NCBI RefSeq assembly: GCF_000744655.1 | Contig: NZ_JQMJ01000004.1 | Location: forward strand, 4,154,001 to 4,218,000 | DNA length: 64,000 nucleotides | From: Streptacidiphilus rugosus AM-16 | GTDB taxonomy: Bacteria; Actinomycetota; Actinomycetes; Streptomycetales; Streptomycetaceae | Direction: 5' to 3' | Part shown: positions 1-7,101 of the stretch, piece after piece | How positions within the stretch are numbered: position 1 is the first letter of the stretch | Layout: each line of letters begins with the position of its first letter | Notes under the pieces: model-generated | The model's database searches: none | Told to the model about the DNA's origin: nothing | What the model saw: the letters and a program-made list of their open reading frames with translations, nothing else | Position numbers and translations under genes: made by a program

Positions 1-818
1 GTCATGACCAGGGCGCGGACGAGTCCCGCCAGCATCACCGCGTCCTCGGGTGCGATCTGTACGTCGCAGGCCCGGACCTCGAGGGTCGGGTAGTGCGCCG
101 AGGGACGGGCCAGCCAGTACAGCTGCCGCGTGTCCGCAACCATCCCCCGGCTGACCAGTTCATCGGTGCGGCGTCGGTACTCCTCGACGTCATGGAAGAG
201 AGGCGGAACACCACTCACGGGCCAGCGGTCGTTGACGAAGTAGCGCCAGCTGGCGAATCCGGTGTCGCGGCCGCGCCACAGCGGTGAGCCGGCCGACAGG
301 GCCAGCAGGAGTGGCAGCCACGGCCGCACCCGGTTCAGCGCCTCGATCCGGGCCTGCTCGTCGCGGACCTCGACGTGGACGTGTTGGCCGTTGATGAGCT
401 GTTCGTCCGTCAACAAGGGTGCTTCTTTGCGCATGCGCTGGTAGCGGGGCTTGTCGGTCACGGGAACCGCCCAGGCGCCGTCGGGGAAGGGAGCGGCCGC
501 GCAGGCGGTCAGGACGCAGCCGTCGTCTCTGGCTGCCTCGGCCAGCGTGCAGCGCATCCTCAGCAGATGTCCCGCCACCTCGGGCAGGGTCCGGCATACG
601 GGAGTGGCCAGCTCCAGTTGCGCCATCAGCAGCTCGTGCTGCACCTCGTCCGGCCCGAGGGCCGGGTACAGGCGGGACCGTCGACGGACGTCGGCGGCGC
701 GGGCGAGAGGCCTGCCGGATTCCGGGTCGAGCAGCAGGAACTCCTCCTCGACGCCGAGGCGCGGCACGTCGCCGCTTCCCTCCGGCGCCAGGTCACGGTC
801 GGGGTCGTGGCTGTTCAC
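1..818 (-). CDS. Carboxylate-amine ligase, YbdK/GCS2 family, copy 1 (3' end outside window)
   Basis: ATP-dependent carboxylate-amine ligase related to glutamate-cysteine ligase; the physiological substrate in actinomycetes is not settled. About 272 codons are visible and the gene runs off the left edge. Reading from GTG at 818, I see the family N-terminal signature LGVEEEFLLLD (residues about 21-31), then LATPVCRTL, TDEQLINGQHVHVEV and SPLWRGRDTGFASWR. All have direct counterparts in the second copy at 46378. The GTG is chosen because a strong AGGAGGAGG ribosome site lies just before it and the conserved domain begins about 20 residues later. A SigB-like promoter (864-888) precedes it, as for copy 2, so both look stress-controlled. 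The family call is firm; the substrate is unknown. Confidence 0.9.
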   Translation of the reverse strand, partial: MNSHDPDRDLAPEGSGDVPRLGVEEEFLLLDPESGRPLARAADVRRRSRLYPALGPDEVQHELLMAQLELATPVCRTLPEVAGHLLRMRCTLAEAARDDGCVLTACAAAPFPDGAWAVPVTDKPRYQRMRKEAPLLTDEQLINGQHVHVEVRDEQARIEALNRVRPWLPLLLALSAGSPLWRGRDTGFASWRYFVNDRWPVSGVPPLFHDVEEYRRRTDELVSRGMVADTRQLYWLARPSAHYPTLEVRACDVQIAPEDAVMLAGLVRALVM

Positions 819-863
819 GCTCCTCCTCCTGGTCCGGGTGGCCCGCTGGGGGTCGTCGGGCGG

Positions 864-888
864 CTACCCGCTGAGGGGCGCAGCATCC
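864..888 (-). promoter_or_regulatory. SigB-type promoter of ybdK copy 1
   Basis: On the minus strand GGAT, 15 bases, then GGGTAG followed by CCGCC. It fits the Streptomyces SigB pattern GNNT-N14-16-GGGTA and the longer GGGTAGNCGC element repeated in this window. It lies about 45 bases before the GTG at 818, leaving room for the ribosome site. Confidence 0.6.
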
Positions 889-909
889 GCCGGGGGTGAA
901 TGCCACGGG

Positions 910-933
910 GTTTCGCGGTCCCTGCCGGGGTAG
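910..933 (+). promoter_or_regulatory. SigB-type promoter, GTTT-N14-GGGTAG
   Basis: Exact match GTTT (910-913), 14 bases, GGGTAG (928-933), then CCGCG. It is divergent from the promoter at 864-888 and points at the small Cys/His gene at 998, with a leader of roughly 60 bases. Confidence 0.7.
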
Positions 934-997
934 CCGCGAGCTCAGGCGCGCCCAGTCGCCGTGGGCCGCGAGATCACTCCCGCAGGAAGGGCTGCCC

Positions 998-1214
998 GTG
1001 AACGTGTACGGATTGCGCGCCGAGATCGGTCGCGACGAGACCGTCGCCACCCGGCACGTAACCAAGGACGACTCCCTGACCGCTCTGTGCGGCGTCGAAA
1101 TCGATCAGGCCGCGCCGAGGCGACCCGACTCGGCCCACCGAGGAGCCGGTGTGTCGCGTCTGCGGCGCCCTGTACCTGCGCCAGGTCCCCAACCAGAACA
1201 TGATCAGTGGCTGA
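998..1214 (+). pseudogene. Small His/Cys (zinc-ribbon-like) protein, frameshifted
   Basis: From GTG 998 (preceded by GGAAGGG) the frame reads NVYGLRAEIGRDETVATRHV and continues to TALCGVEI. The expected C-terminal half, EEPVCRVCGALYL to QNMISG and a stop at 1214, sits in another frame. A shift of one base between about 1115 and 1139 joins the halves. The layout H-(about 9)-ALCG, then CxxC, matches the small proteins at 4281, 36169 and 55809. The break may be a true mutation, an assembly error or, less likely, programmed frameshifting. Function is unknown; four Cys/His ligands suggest metal binding. An excellent SigB-type promoter lies upstream. The next 200 bases (1215-1427) show nothing. Confidence 0.6.
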
Positions 1215-1427
1215 CCGTCGGCCTGCCGTACCCATGCTGCCGGGCTGGCATGGCCTGTGGCCGAGCGGAGACCCCGGCCGTCCCGCACCCCGAATGCTGC
1301 CGAGCCCCGACCCGCGTACGGGCCGTCCGAGGCTTCCCGGCAGGACACCCGGACGGTGCCGAGGACCCTCCTGTCCGCCTGCTGGAACTGAGCCGGTCCG
1401 GCGGAGCGCGCGGGCACTGATGGAACG

Positions 1428-1814
1428 TCAGTGAGCTTCCACGGCCTGCAATCTGGACACGATGGTGAACAGCCGGCAGGTGGCGGTCATCTCCAGAACA
1501 CGACGGACCATGGGGCTGGGGGCGACGAGTACCAGCGGCACCCGCGCAGCCACAGCGGCCTCACGCAGTCTCAGCAGGGTGGTCACGCCTGCCGCACCGA
1601 AGTACGAGACGCTGCCCAGGTCGACGAACAGCTCGCCCGGTCGTTGCACCTGGCCCACGGCGTCGCGCAACGCCCGGGAGATGACGGGAGCGGACTCGAT
1701 GTCCAGGTCGCCGTCAACACGGCAGGCGACTGCGCCGAAGACGGTTTTCGTACAGGTGATGGCGGCCCCGGGCGGGCCGGGCGCGCGCAGGCGGGCAGCA
1801 TCGGTGGAGGTCAT
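1428..1814 (-). CDS. STAS-domain anti-sigma factor antagonist
   Basis: Anti-anti-sigma protein: in its unphosphorylated form it binds an RsbW-type kinase and frees a SigB-family sigma factor. About 128 residues. The STAS domain fills residues about 12-120, with GDLDIESAPVISRAL near the start and DLGSVSYFGAAGVTTLLRL holding the usual phosphorylatable position; here the residue after SYFG is Ala rather than the typical Ser/Thr, so phosphorylation control may be altered. ATG 1814 is chosen because GGAAGG lies 7 bases before it; ATG 1820 is the alternative. Probable partners in the window are the kinase at 54705, the phosphatase at 31193 and the sigma factor at 32461; the partnership is inferred. 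Confidence 0.85.
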   Translation of the reverse strand: MTSTDAARLRAPGPPGAAITCTKTVFGAVACRVDGDLDIESAPVISRALRDAVGQVQRPGELFVDLGSVSYFGAAGVTTLLRLREAAVAARVPLVLVAPSPMVRRVLEMTATCRLFTIVSRLQAVEAH

Positions 1815-2208
1815 GACCATGCCTTCCGCCCACTGGCCGCAGCCCTGTTGATCCGGGGTCATGGCGCCGTCGCGTGCGGTCGGGCGGCTCCCGAGAGCGC
1901 GGTCACGGAGATCGGCAGGCCCGGCGGGATCCAAGATGAACCCAAGCCGGTTGCTCCGCTCGTACCCGCAAACCGAACGCACACTCGCCCCTGGTGCGGA
2001 TTTTCTTGCCGTCGCCCAGCCCGGCAAGTCCCGACGACGGGGTCGCGTCGCCCCCGGAGGGGCGCAGCACCTGCTCCCAGCGGCCGCCGTATCCGCCGAG
2101 CGGGGCCGCGCTCGCCCCAGCGGCAAGGCCTCCCCGTCTGAAATTCGTTCCTGCGTTCGATCCAGCCGCGGCACTACGTACCAGCCGGGCTCCGGAGCCA
2201 GGACGGCG

Positions 2209-2232
2209 GTTTGCCGCGCGTCGGCCGGGTAG
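2209..2232 (+). promoter_or_regulatory. SigB-type promoter, GTTT-N14-GGGTAG
   Basis: GTTT (2209-2212), exactly 14 bases, GGGTAG (2227-2232), followed by TCGCC. The ATG at 2242 begins 9 bases after the -10 element, so the transcript would be leaderless. Confidence 0.7.
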
Positions 2233-2241
2233 TCGCCTGCC

Positions 2242-2466
2242 ATGGATCAGGCGAGATACAGGCTGGCATTCTCCACCGGCGGCGACACGGACGACGTCGT
2301 CGAGGTACACGCGACCTGCGAGGTCGCCGCGTCGGGGCGGCAGGTGTACCGCGACGAGACGGGCGGCGTGCGCGTCGAGATCAGTGGCGACGGCGACGCG
2401 CGGATGGTGCCGACGAGCGCGCACCCGCATCCAGCGCAGCCGAGTGGATGCTGGCGTTTGAGCTAG
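2242..2466 (+). CDS. Small DUF6296-like protein
   Basis: 74-residue soluble protein of unknown function. The sequence MDQARYRLAF, then VVEVHAT, GRQVYRDETGGVRVEISGDG, resembles DUF6296 proteins of Kitasatospora and relatives as I remember them (short, with a YADETG-type and VEI-type core). No signal peptide, membrane segment or catalytic motif is visible. The start is set by the SigB-type promoter directly upstream, which leaves no room for a ribosome site. Its 3' end overlaps the convergent STAS gene at 2381 by 86 bases, so the two transcripts would be antisense to each other at their ends. Confidence 0.6.
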   Translation: MDQARYRLAFSTGGDTDDVVEVHATCEVAASGRQVYRDETGGVRVEISGDGDARMVPTSAHPHPAQPSGCWRLS

Positions 2467-2848
2467 CCGGCCCGTTCCCCTGATCCATGCGGTGGAGCGC
2501 CTCGATGGCATCATCGACCGTGGGGAAGACACGCAAGGCCAGGGACACCTCGCTCAGTTGCAGGACCCGGGTGACCTGATGGCTGGGGTCGACCACCGCC
2601 AGCGGCACCCGGACGCTCAGGCGCAGCAGGAGGCCCAAGCCGGTGGCGTCACACATCTGGGCCTGGTGCATGTCCACGCACAAGAGAGGCGGCAGGTCGG
2701 CTGCTGCCGCTTCCAGGGCGTGTTCGGCCTGCGAGAGCGTGTCGAGGTACAGGTCCCCCGTCATGCGGCACACCACCACCGCTCCCACCCGGTGGATGTC
2801 CACCTTCAGCAGTCCTGTGGTCGACTCCTCGAACAATGCGGCGGTCAT
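2381..2848 (-). CDS. STAS-domain anti-sigma factor antagonist
   Basis: 155-residue anti-anti-sigma protein of the RsbV/SpoIIAA type, expected to act in the cytoplasm on an RsbW-like kinase. The STAS domain spans residues about 15-115: VVVCRMTGDLYLDTLSQAEH, LLCVDMHQAQMCDATGLGLL and VVDPSHQVTRVLQLS. The conserved regulatory position is DATGL, with Thr in place of the usual Ser. About 35 polar, Ser/Ala/Arg-rich residues follow the domain and lie over the convergent gene at 2242. No promoter is obvious. The bases upstream, 2849-3145, hold no gene I can support. Confidence 0.85.
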   Translation of the reverse strand: MTAALFEESTTGLLKVDIHRVGAVVVCRMTGDLYLDTLSQAEHALEAAAADLPPLLCVDMHQAQMCDATGLGLLLRLSVRVPLAVVDPSHQVTRVLQLSEVSLALRVFPTVDDAIEALHRMDQGNGPASSNASIHSAALDAGARSSAPSARRRRH

Positions 2849-3145
2849 CGCGCCTTCCCGACCTTCCTGGCGACGCCGCTCACGGGTGCGGCGGAGGTCG
2901 GCGAGGGATCGGCGGCCCGCGCCTTCACGCTACGCCGTTCCGGGATCCTCGCAACGCGGTCCGCGGGGTGCCCGACAGGATCCGCGGAAAGGAAGTCAGA
3001 CCGCCCGCCCGGGCCATCACGGCGGGCTGCTCCACGTCCCACGGCCCGGCGATCCCGAAGACGGCCGCCGCTGGCTCCCTCCAGGCCAGACCCGCGTCGG
3101 GTACCTTCCTCGCCACGGGTCGAGGTCCGGCGCCGCAGGTCGTGT

Positions 3146-3170
3146 GCGTGCCTCCCCGGCCTGCGGGTAG
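3146..3170 (+). promoter_or_regulatory. SigB-type promoter, GCGT-N15-GGGTAG
   Basis: GCGT (3146-3149), 15 bases, GGGTAG (3165-3170), then TCGCG. The ATG at 3180 is 9 bases downstream, the same geometry as at 2242, 27717, 46378 and 52302. Confidence 0.6.
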
Positions 3171-3179
3171 TCGCGTCAC

Positions 3180-3533
3180 ATGCGGGTCAGACATCCATCG
3201 GACCGGGACGGTCGTGGCGCGTTCGAACATCTCTCCGAGCACGCGTCCAACTTCACCGCCTCCCGCCTCTTCATGGGCCTCTGCGTGGTCCTGGTGGTGG
3301 CCTTCGTCGCCGTGCACGCGCTCGGTATGTCCCTGGAGGCGCAACTCGCCGCCGGCGACGCCATGACGGCCGTCACTCTTTCGTCCGGGGCTCGACGCAG
3401 AAGTCACGACGACACGACGCGTGCCCAGGACATGGATGCGCGATTCGACCTGCGCGTATCCGCAGGCCGCCGCCCACTCGCTCGCCTCCTGGGCCGTCTT
3501 CGGCAAGGGCACGTCGTGCGCCACATGCCGTGA
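3180..3533 (+). pseudogene. Low-affinity iron permease-like membrane protein, disrupted after about 65 residues
   Basis: The first 65 residues look like the actinobacterial low-affinity iron permease-like family: FEHLSEHASNFTASRLF, then a membrane segment GLCVVLVVAFVAVHALG and GDAMTAVTL. The family normally continues with a second membrane segment and a Glu/Lys-rich tail. Here the reading frame turns into Arg-rich low-quality sequence (residues about 68-117), so the second half is missing or out of frame. The promoter at 3146 is intact. The opposite strand at about 3410-3535 has a protein-like stretch (AQEASEWAAACGYAQVES) that I could not identify. Confidence 0.5.
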
Positions 3534-3566
3534 GAAGTCTCCCGACGCACGGAAGTCCGTGGCGAG

Positions 3567-3590
3567 AGGCAGGGTGAACCGACCCTGCCT
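3567..3590. terminator. Hairpin, 9-bp stem
   Basis: Perfect inverted repeat AGGCAGGGT, loop GAACCG, ACCCTGCCT. There is no T tract, as is common in actinomycetes. It lies 34 bases after the stop of the broken iron permease gene. Confidence 0.55.
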
Positions 3591-3659
3591 CCGGGGCGCC
3601 GAGCGCGTAGCCAGTCGGCCGACGCTCGACATGCCAGGAAGTTCGGCGCCGGGCTGCGC

Positions 3660-3919
3660 GCCGACATCGTCGCCCGGACCCGGCAGCCGTACGGACCGGT
3701 GGTGCGTTCCCGCGCCGACTGGTTCGAAGTCAGGGACTTGCCCGACCAGGCCGACAGGAGGAGGAAGTGGTGGTCATCCGTGGCACGCGAGCGTGAGAGA
3801 CGTGGGCCGCGGAACGCCTGGCGCAGCTGTGGGCCGAGGGCAACGGCGCGGACCGGCAGCGGGCCGCCTTCGCGCAGCACGGCGATCTCGGCGCGGGCGT
3901 AGCGGCGATGACGGTGTGA
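3660..3919 (+). pseudogene. Decayed coding remnant, unidentified
   Basis: Two protein-like stretches lie on the plus strand in different frames: RADIVARTRQPYGPVVRSRA (from about 3660) and then AERLAQLWAEGNGADRQRAA, which runs to GDLGAGVAAMTV and a stop at 3919. The second reads like a normal helical C-terminus. They may be parts of one gene broken by an indel near 3800. I do not recognise the family. Confidence 0.3.
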
Positions 3920-3974
3920 CCCGGCCCGGCGTCCTCGGACTCGGGGGTGCGGAAAAGTTGCCCGTGCCTTCCGG

Positions 3975-4220
3975 TCAACTGACTGTCGCGTCGGCCGGGT
4001 TCGCACACGGGCAACCGTCAGCCGTGCACAGGCAAGGCACGTGGACGAGCCCGTGGGTGACCCCGCGGGGGTAGACGATGACGGCGCGCCAGCAGTGCGT
4101 GTGAAGTCCGATCCGGCAGGATCTGAGCACCTGCGGGCCGCCGACCAGCTCCGCGGCGCGCCGGTACAGCCCGGCGCGGGATCGCTGAATCGAGTGAGAG
4201 GCACGCGCATCGTGGAGCAT
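3975..4220 (-). CDS. Small Cys/His protein of unknown function
   Basis: 81 residues with a convincing, non-repetitive composition: HSIQRSRAGLYRRAAELVGG, CRIGLHTHCWRAVIVYPRG, HGLVHVPCLCTADGCPCANP. Three cysteines in CLCxxxGCPC plus a HTHC motif suggest metal binding, but I cannot name the family. No good ribosome site precedes ATG 4220; an AT-rich run (AAAAAAATTC on the coding strand) lies there instead. It follows the gene at 4281-4535 on the same strand by 60 bases and may be cotranscribed. Confidence 0.55.
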   Translation of the reverse strand: MLHDARASHSIQRSRAGLYRRAAELVGGPQVLRSCRIGLHTHCWRAVIVYPRGVTHGLVHVPCLCTADGCPCANPADATVS

Positions 4221-4280
4221 GCCGAATTTTTTTCCATGCGGAAGCGGTGCAGGACCAAGCGCATCGTTCCCGCAGCGTTG

Positions 4281-4535
4281 CTACCGCCCGCCTTCCTGCT
4301 TCCGCCATTTCTCGTTCAACGCCCGGCCGGCCGCGCCCCGGTGGATCTGCTCGCACGGGTCGCAGCAGCAATCCGGGTCGATGTCCGCCAGCTCCGCCAG
4401 CATTCGGGCCGCCGCCTTCGTGTCGACGGTGTGCCCGCACAGGGCGACCAGCCGGCCTGCCTCGACGATGTGCCACAGCCCGTCGGGTTCACAATCCTGC
4501 GGGGTGACGTACTGCTCACGCAGCTCGTACAGCAT
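4281..4535 (-). CDS. Small His/Cys protein (H-x-ALCG ... CxxC family)
   Basis: 84-residue soluble protein: MLYELREQYV, then DGLWHIVEAGRLVALCGHTV, DPDCCCDPCEQ and a basic C-terminus. The spacing WHI-(6)-ALCG followed by a CCCxxC cluster about 25 residues later recurs in the genes at 998, 36169 and 55809, so it looks like one paralogous group of mini zinc-ribbon proteins. ATG 4535 is chosen because GGAGG sits 5 bases upstream. Function is unknown; metal binding is inferred from the conserved Cys/His positions. Confidence 0.7.
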   Translation of the reverse strand: MLYELREQYVTPQDCEPDGLWHIVEAGRLVALCGHTVDTKAAARMLAELADIDPDCCCDPCEQIHRGAAGRALNEKWRKQEGGR

Positions 4536-4777
4536 GACGGCCTCCAACGATGGCGACCACGGCTCGCCGTGGTCCATTGGGCGGCTTCCCACACTGTCCG
4601 CGACGACACATGTTCGGCCGCCCGCGCTCGCGTAGACGCAAAGTCCTTCCCCTGGGCCACGCGGGCGCGGACCGGGGGGCCATCGCGCATCCGCAACCTT
4701 CGTCGCCCCAGGGGCACACAGTCCGCGCGAACCGGATCGACCCGACTCGCCCTGCACGCCGGCGACTCCGCGCGGAC

Positions 4778-4808
4778 TTGACTCTCGGGTGGCGCGAGAC
4801 GGCACAGT
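4778..4808 (+). promoter_or_regulatory. MerR-type promoter with 19-bp spacer and operator
   Basis: TTGACT (4778-4783) and CACAGT (4803-4808) are 19 bases apart, the long spacer typical of MerR-activated promoters. Inside the spacer is TCTCG-N7-CGAGA, a dyad suited to a MerR dimer. Transcription would begin close to the GTG at 4816, giving a nearly leaderless mRNA. Confidence 0.55.
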
Positions 4809-4815
4809 CAGAGCT

Positions 4816-5664
4816 GTGGACAGGAGAAACCTGCTGCCGATCGGGCAGTTCTCGCAGGCCAGTGGCCTCTCGGTGACCGCACTCCGGCACTACGACGCCT
4901 GCGGCGTGCTCGTGCCGACGTTCGTCGATCCGGTGAGCGGCTACCGCTACTTCCAGCGTGACCAGGTGCGGACGGCGCAGTCGATCAGGGCGCTGCGGCA
5001 GCTGGACATCCCTGTCGAGGAGGTGCGTCGTCTGCTCAGCGGCGACGAGGCAGAGCTGGTCGCCGCAGTGCGGGAACACCTGCGGGCAGCCGAACGACGG
5101 CTGGACGTGCAGCGCTCCGTGGTCCACAGCCTGTTGAGTCGACTGACCGAAGGAGCCGAGATGACCCACCGCGTCACCGTTCGTCCAGGAGTCGCCGAAC
5201 GGATCCTCGTCCGTGCAGCGAGCGTGGACAACGCCGGGCTGGAGGCCTTCCTCCGTGGCTCCTACCGCGAGATGTACGAAGTCGCCGGCCGCGGACCGCT
5301 CACCTTCGCCGGGCCCGCCTTCGTTCGTTTCCACGGAGTGTGCGACGACGAGAACGAGACCCTCGTGGAGGCGTGCCTGCCCTTCTGGACGAAGGGCGCG
5401 CAACCCACGGACCTGCCCGAGGGCATGACCGTGCGTGAGCTCCCCGAGTCCACCCTCGCCTGCACGGAGGTGGAGGGAGCCGCCGCCGGCTTCCCGCAGA
5501 TCCTCGGTGCGTACGACACCGTCGCCAACTGGATCGCCGAGCACGGCTTCGCTTTCGCGGGCCCGGTTCGGATGATCTACCGACGCTGGACCGGAATCCC
5601 GGACGACCCGAACACCCGCATGGAAATCGCCTGGCCGATCGACGAACCCACCGACAGCCCATGA
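4816..5664 (+). CDS. MerR-family multidrug-sensing regulator (BmrR/TipA-like)
   Basis: 282-residue transcription activator. The N-terminal MerR helix-turn-helix (residues about 3-72) reads LPIGQFSQASGLSVTALRHY, DACGVLVP and SGYRYF. A dimerisation coiled coil follows (VREHLRAAERRLDVQ). The C-terminal part, from about residue 115, is a GyrI-like ligand domain ending in RRWTGIPDDPN and MEIAWPI, which binds hydrophobic cationic drugs in known relatives. GTG 4816 is chosen because the HTH starts right after it and the promoter allows nothing longer. It most likely controls itself through the 19-bp-spacer promoter; no transporter or target gene lies directly downstream. Confidence 0.88.
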   Translation: MDRRNLLPIGQFSQASGLSVTALRHYDACGVLVPTFVDPVSGYRYFQRDQVRTAQSIRALRQLDIPVEEVRRLLSGDEAELVAAVREHLRAAERRLDVQRSVVHSLLSRLTEGAEMTHRVTVRPGVAERILVRAASVDNAGLEAFLRGSYREMYEVAGRGPLTFAGPAFVRFHGVCDDENETLVEACLPFWTKGAQPTDLPEGMTVRELPESTLACTEVEGAAAGFPQILGAYDTVANWIAEHGFAFAGPVRMIYRRWTGIPDDPNTRMEIAWPIDEPTDSP

Positions 5665-5699
5665 CGCGTCGTTCGCCTGCAAGGGGCCGGCGTGGCCTG

Positions 5700-6371
5700 C
5701 TAGTCGAAGGTGAGCAGGATCGCGACGGTGTTGCCCTCGGCATCAAGGCATTCGGTCGTGTTGGAGCCGTCCGGGTTGGCCATGACGCCTAGGACGGTGC
5801 CGCTGCCGTCCTCGTCCGGGATCATCAGCCACTCGTTGGCAAAGTCGCCCTCGACCGGCTCTACCGCCCAGTCGGCCGGGTCCACCGACGCACGCTGGAG
5901 CATCTCGCGAAGGTTGTCCAGTCTCCAACTGTCGCCCCCGGCCGCTCGCGCATGCAGGGTGGCCCAGGCGCGCTTCAGTATCCCGGTGCCCGGCTGGATC
6001 CAGTTTCGGCTGGGATTCGCGTGTATCACCGCCAGTCCGGACGGGGTCATCACTCGTTCACCCCAGTCCTCCGTTCGGACCGGGACGGTGTCGCCGGGGT
6101 GCACCAGGACCGCCACCGGCACCCCGGGAGCGTCGTCGCGGGAGACCAGGTAGACCGGGGTGCCACCGGGCCGCATGGGGAAGCCGCCGCTCTCCGGCCC
6201 CAGCGGGTCATAGATCGTCCCGTGGTCGCCGGACCCCTGGATCAGGCCGAGCCGCTCGATCCGCCAGCCGTCGACCGTCCGCGGTTCCTCGGACGGATCG
6301 GCCAGGGCCGCGCTCAGCGCGGGCATGTACGCGCACTCGAAGTCATCGTCATCGTGATCGTCGTCAAACAT
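5700..6371 (-). CDS. Hypothetical acidic protein
   Basis: 223 residues, no membrane segment or signal peptide. A very acidic N-terminus (MFDDDHDDDDFE) is followed by a globular region: RTVDGWRIERLGLIQGSGDH, YLVSRDDAPGVPVAVLVHPG, MTPSGLAVIHANPSRNW, then DNLREMLQRASVDPADWAVE and a C-terminus ending in ILLTFD. I do not recognise the family. ATG 6371 is preceded by GGGAAGA at a good distance; upstream in-frame sequence is Arg/Gly-rich and unlike protein. It stands alone, convergent with the MerR gene. Confidence 0.65.
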   Translation of the reverse strand: MFDDDHDDDDFECAYMPALSAALADPSEEPRTVDGWRIERLGLIQGSGDHGTIYDPLGPESGGFPMRPGGTPVYLVSRDDAPGVPVAVLVHPGDTVPVRTEDWGERVMTPSGLAVIHANPSRNWIQPGTGILKRAWATLHARAAGGDSWRLDNLREMLQRASVDPADWAVEPVEGDFANEWLMIPDEDGSGTVLGVMANPDGSNTTECLDAEGNTVAILLTFD

Positions 6372-6537
6372 CGGATCTTCCCGGAACTCGTAGGTGAGGG
6401 GGAGCGTAGACCCTGGTGCTGACACACCGGGGCCGCCCCTCGCCGGTGCCGCCGTCCGTGCACGCCATGGCTCACCGCGAGGGTCATGCCCGGCACCAGG
6501 CCGGAAGGCGTCTGCCCTGCCGCCCATCCGGCTGAGG

Positions 6538-6991
6538 ATGCGTGCGAATACCGCGTTCACCCCGCTCACGGCCTCCCTGATCACCACACCCGCCCCGGTG
6601 GAGGCCGTGGACGGGAGGATCCACCTCTCCTACGAACTGTTCGTCACCAACGCCGTGGTACCCGAGCTCCGCATCCGGCTCGACCGGGTCACCCTCCTCG
6701 ACGCCCGCAACCACCCCACGCCGGCGTCACTGAGCGGCGCCACGCTCGCGGAAGCCGCGAACCCGGTGGGATCGCCGAGCGAAGGCACCGGCGAGGGCTC
6801 GGGCAACCACGTCACCCTGGAAGTGGCCCCGGGCCTTCCGCGGCTTCGACCTGCTCGGTCGGGTGCGGCCCAGGATCTGGGACGACAACCTGGGCCTGCA
6901 GCCCACCGGCGTGCTCCCGGTCAGCCCGTCACCCTTCGCCGGACCCCACCGGCACCAGATGCCCCTGGACCGGAACATCATCCGCTTCTGA
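6538..6991 (+). pseudogene. M23-peptidase-like protein with catalytic core deleted
   Basis: Frame 1 from ATG 6538 gives ANTAFTPLTASLITTPAPVE, then GRIHLSYELFVTNAVVPELR, which resembles the N-terminal domain placed before M23 metallopeptidase domains in many bacteria (DGRYHLVYEL...N-type). From about 6836 a different frame gives FRGFDLLGRVRPRIWDDN and ends MPLDRNIIRF at the stop 6989-6991, like the C-terminus of the same family. The His-Asp-His metallopeptidase core that should lie between is absent. I read this as a gene that lost its middle; the family call rests on memory of the motifs only. 6992-7101 has no gene. Confidence 0.45.
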
Positions 6992-7101
6992 ACGCACTCG
7001 CGACCGCACTCGCCCAGTGGGTGACCGGCGGCCTGCGGCCGAGGGGAGCGGGCGGCGCGCGTGGGCGGCGCCCGACTCCCTGGAGCGGTTCTGTGGGATC
7101 C

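Noticed and set aside
3410..3535. Minus-strand protein-like stretch AQEASEWAAACGYAQVES
   Set aside because: Short, with no clear start, end or family, and overlapping the broken iron permease frame.
4068..4078. GGGGGTAGACG on the plus strand
   Set aside because: Inside the small gene at 3975-4220 and not followed by any plus-strand gene.
4223..4232. T-rich run as an intrinsic terminator
   Set aside because: No stable stem precedes the run on either strand.
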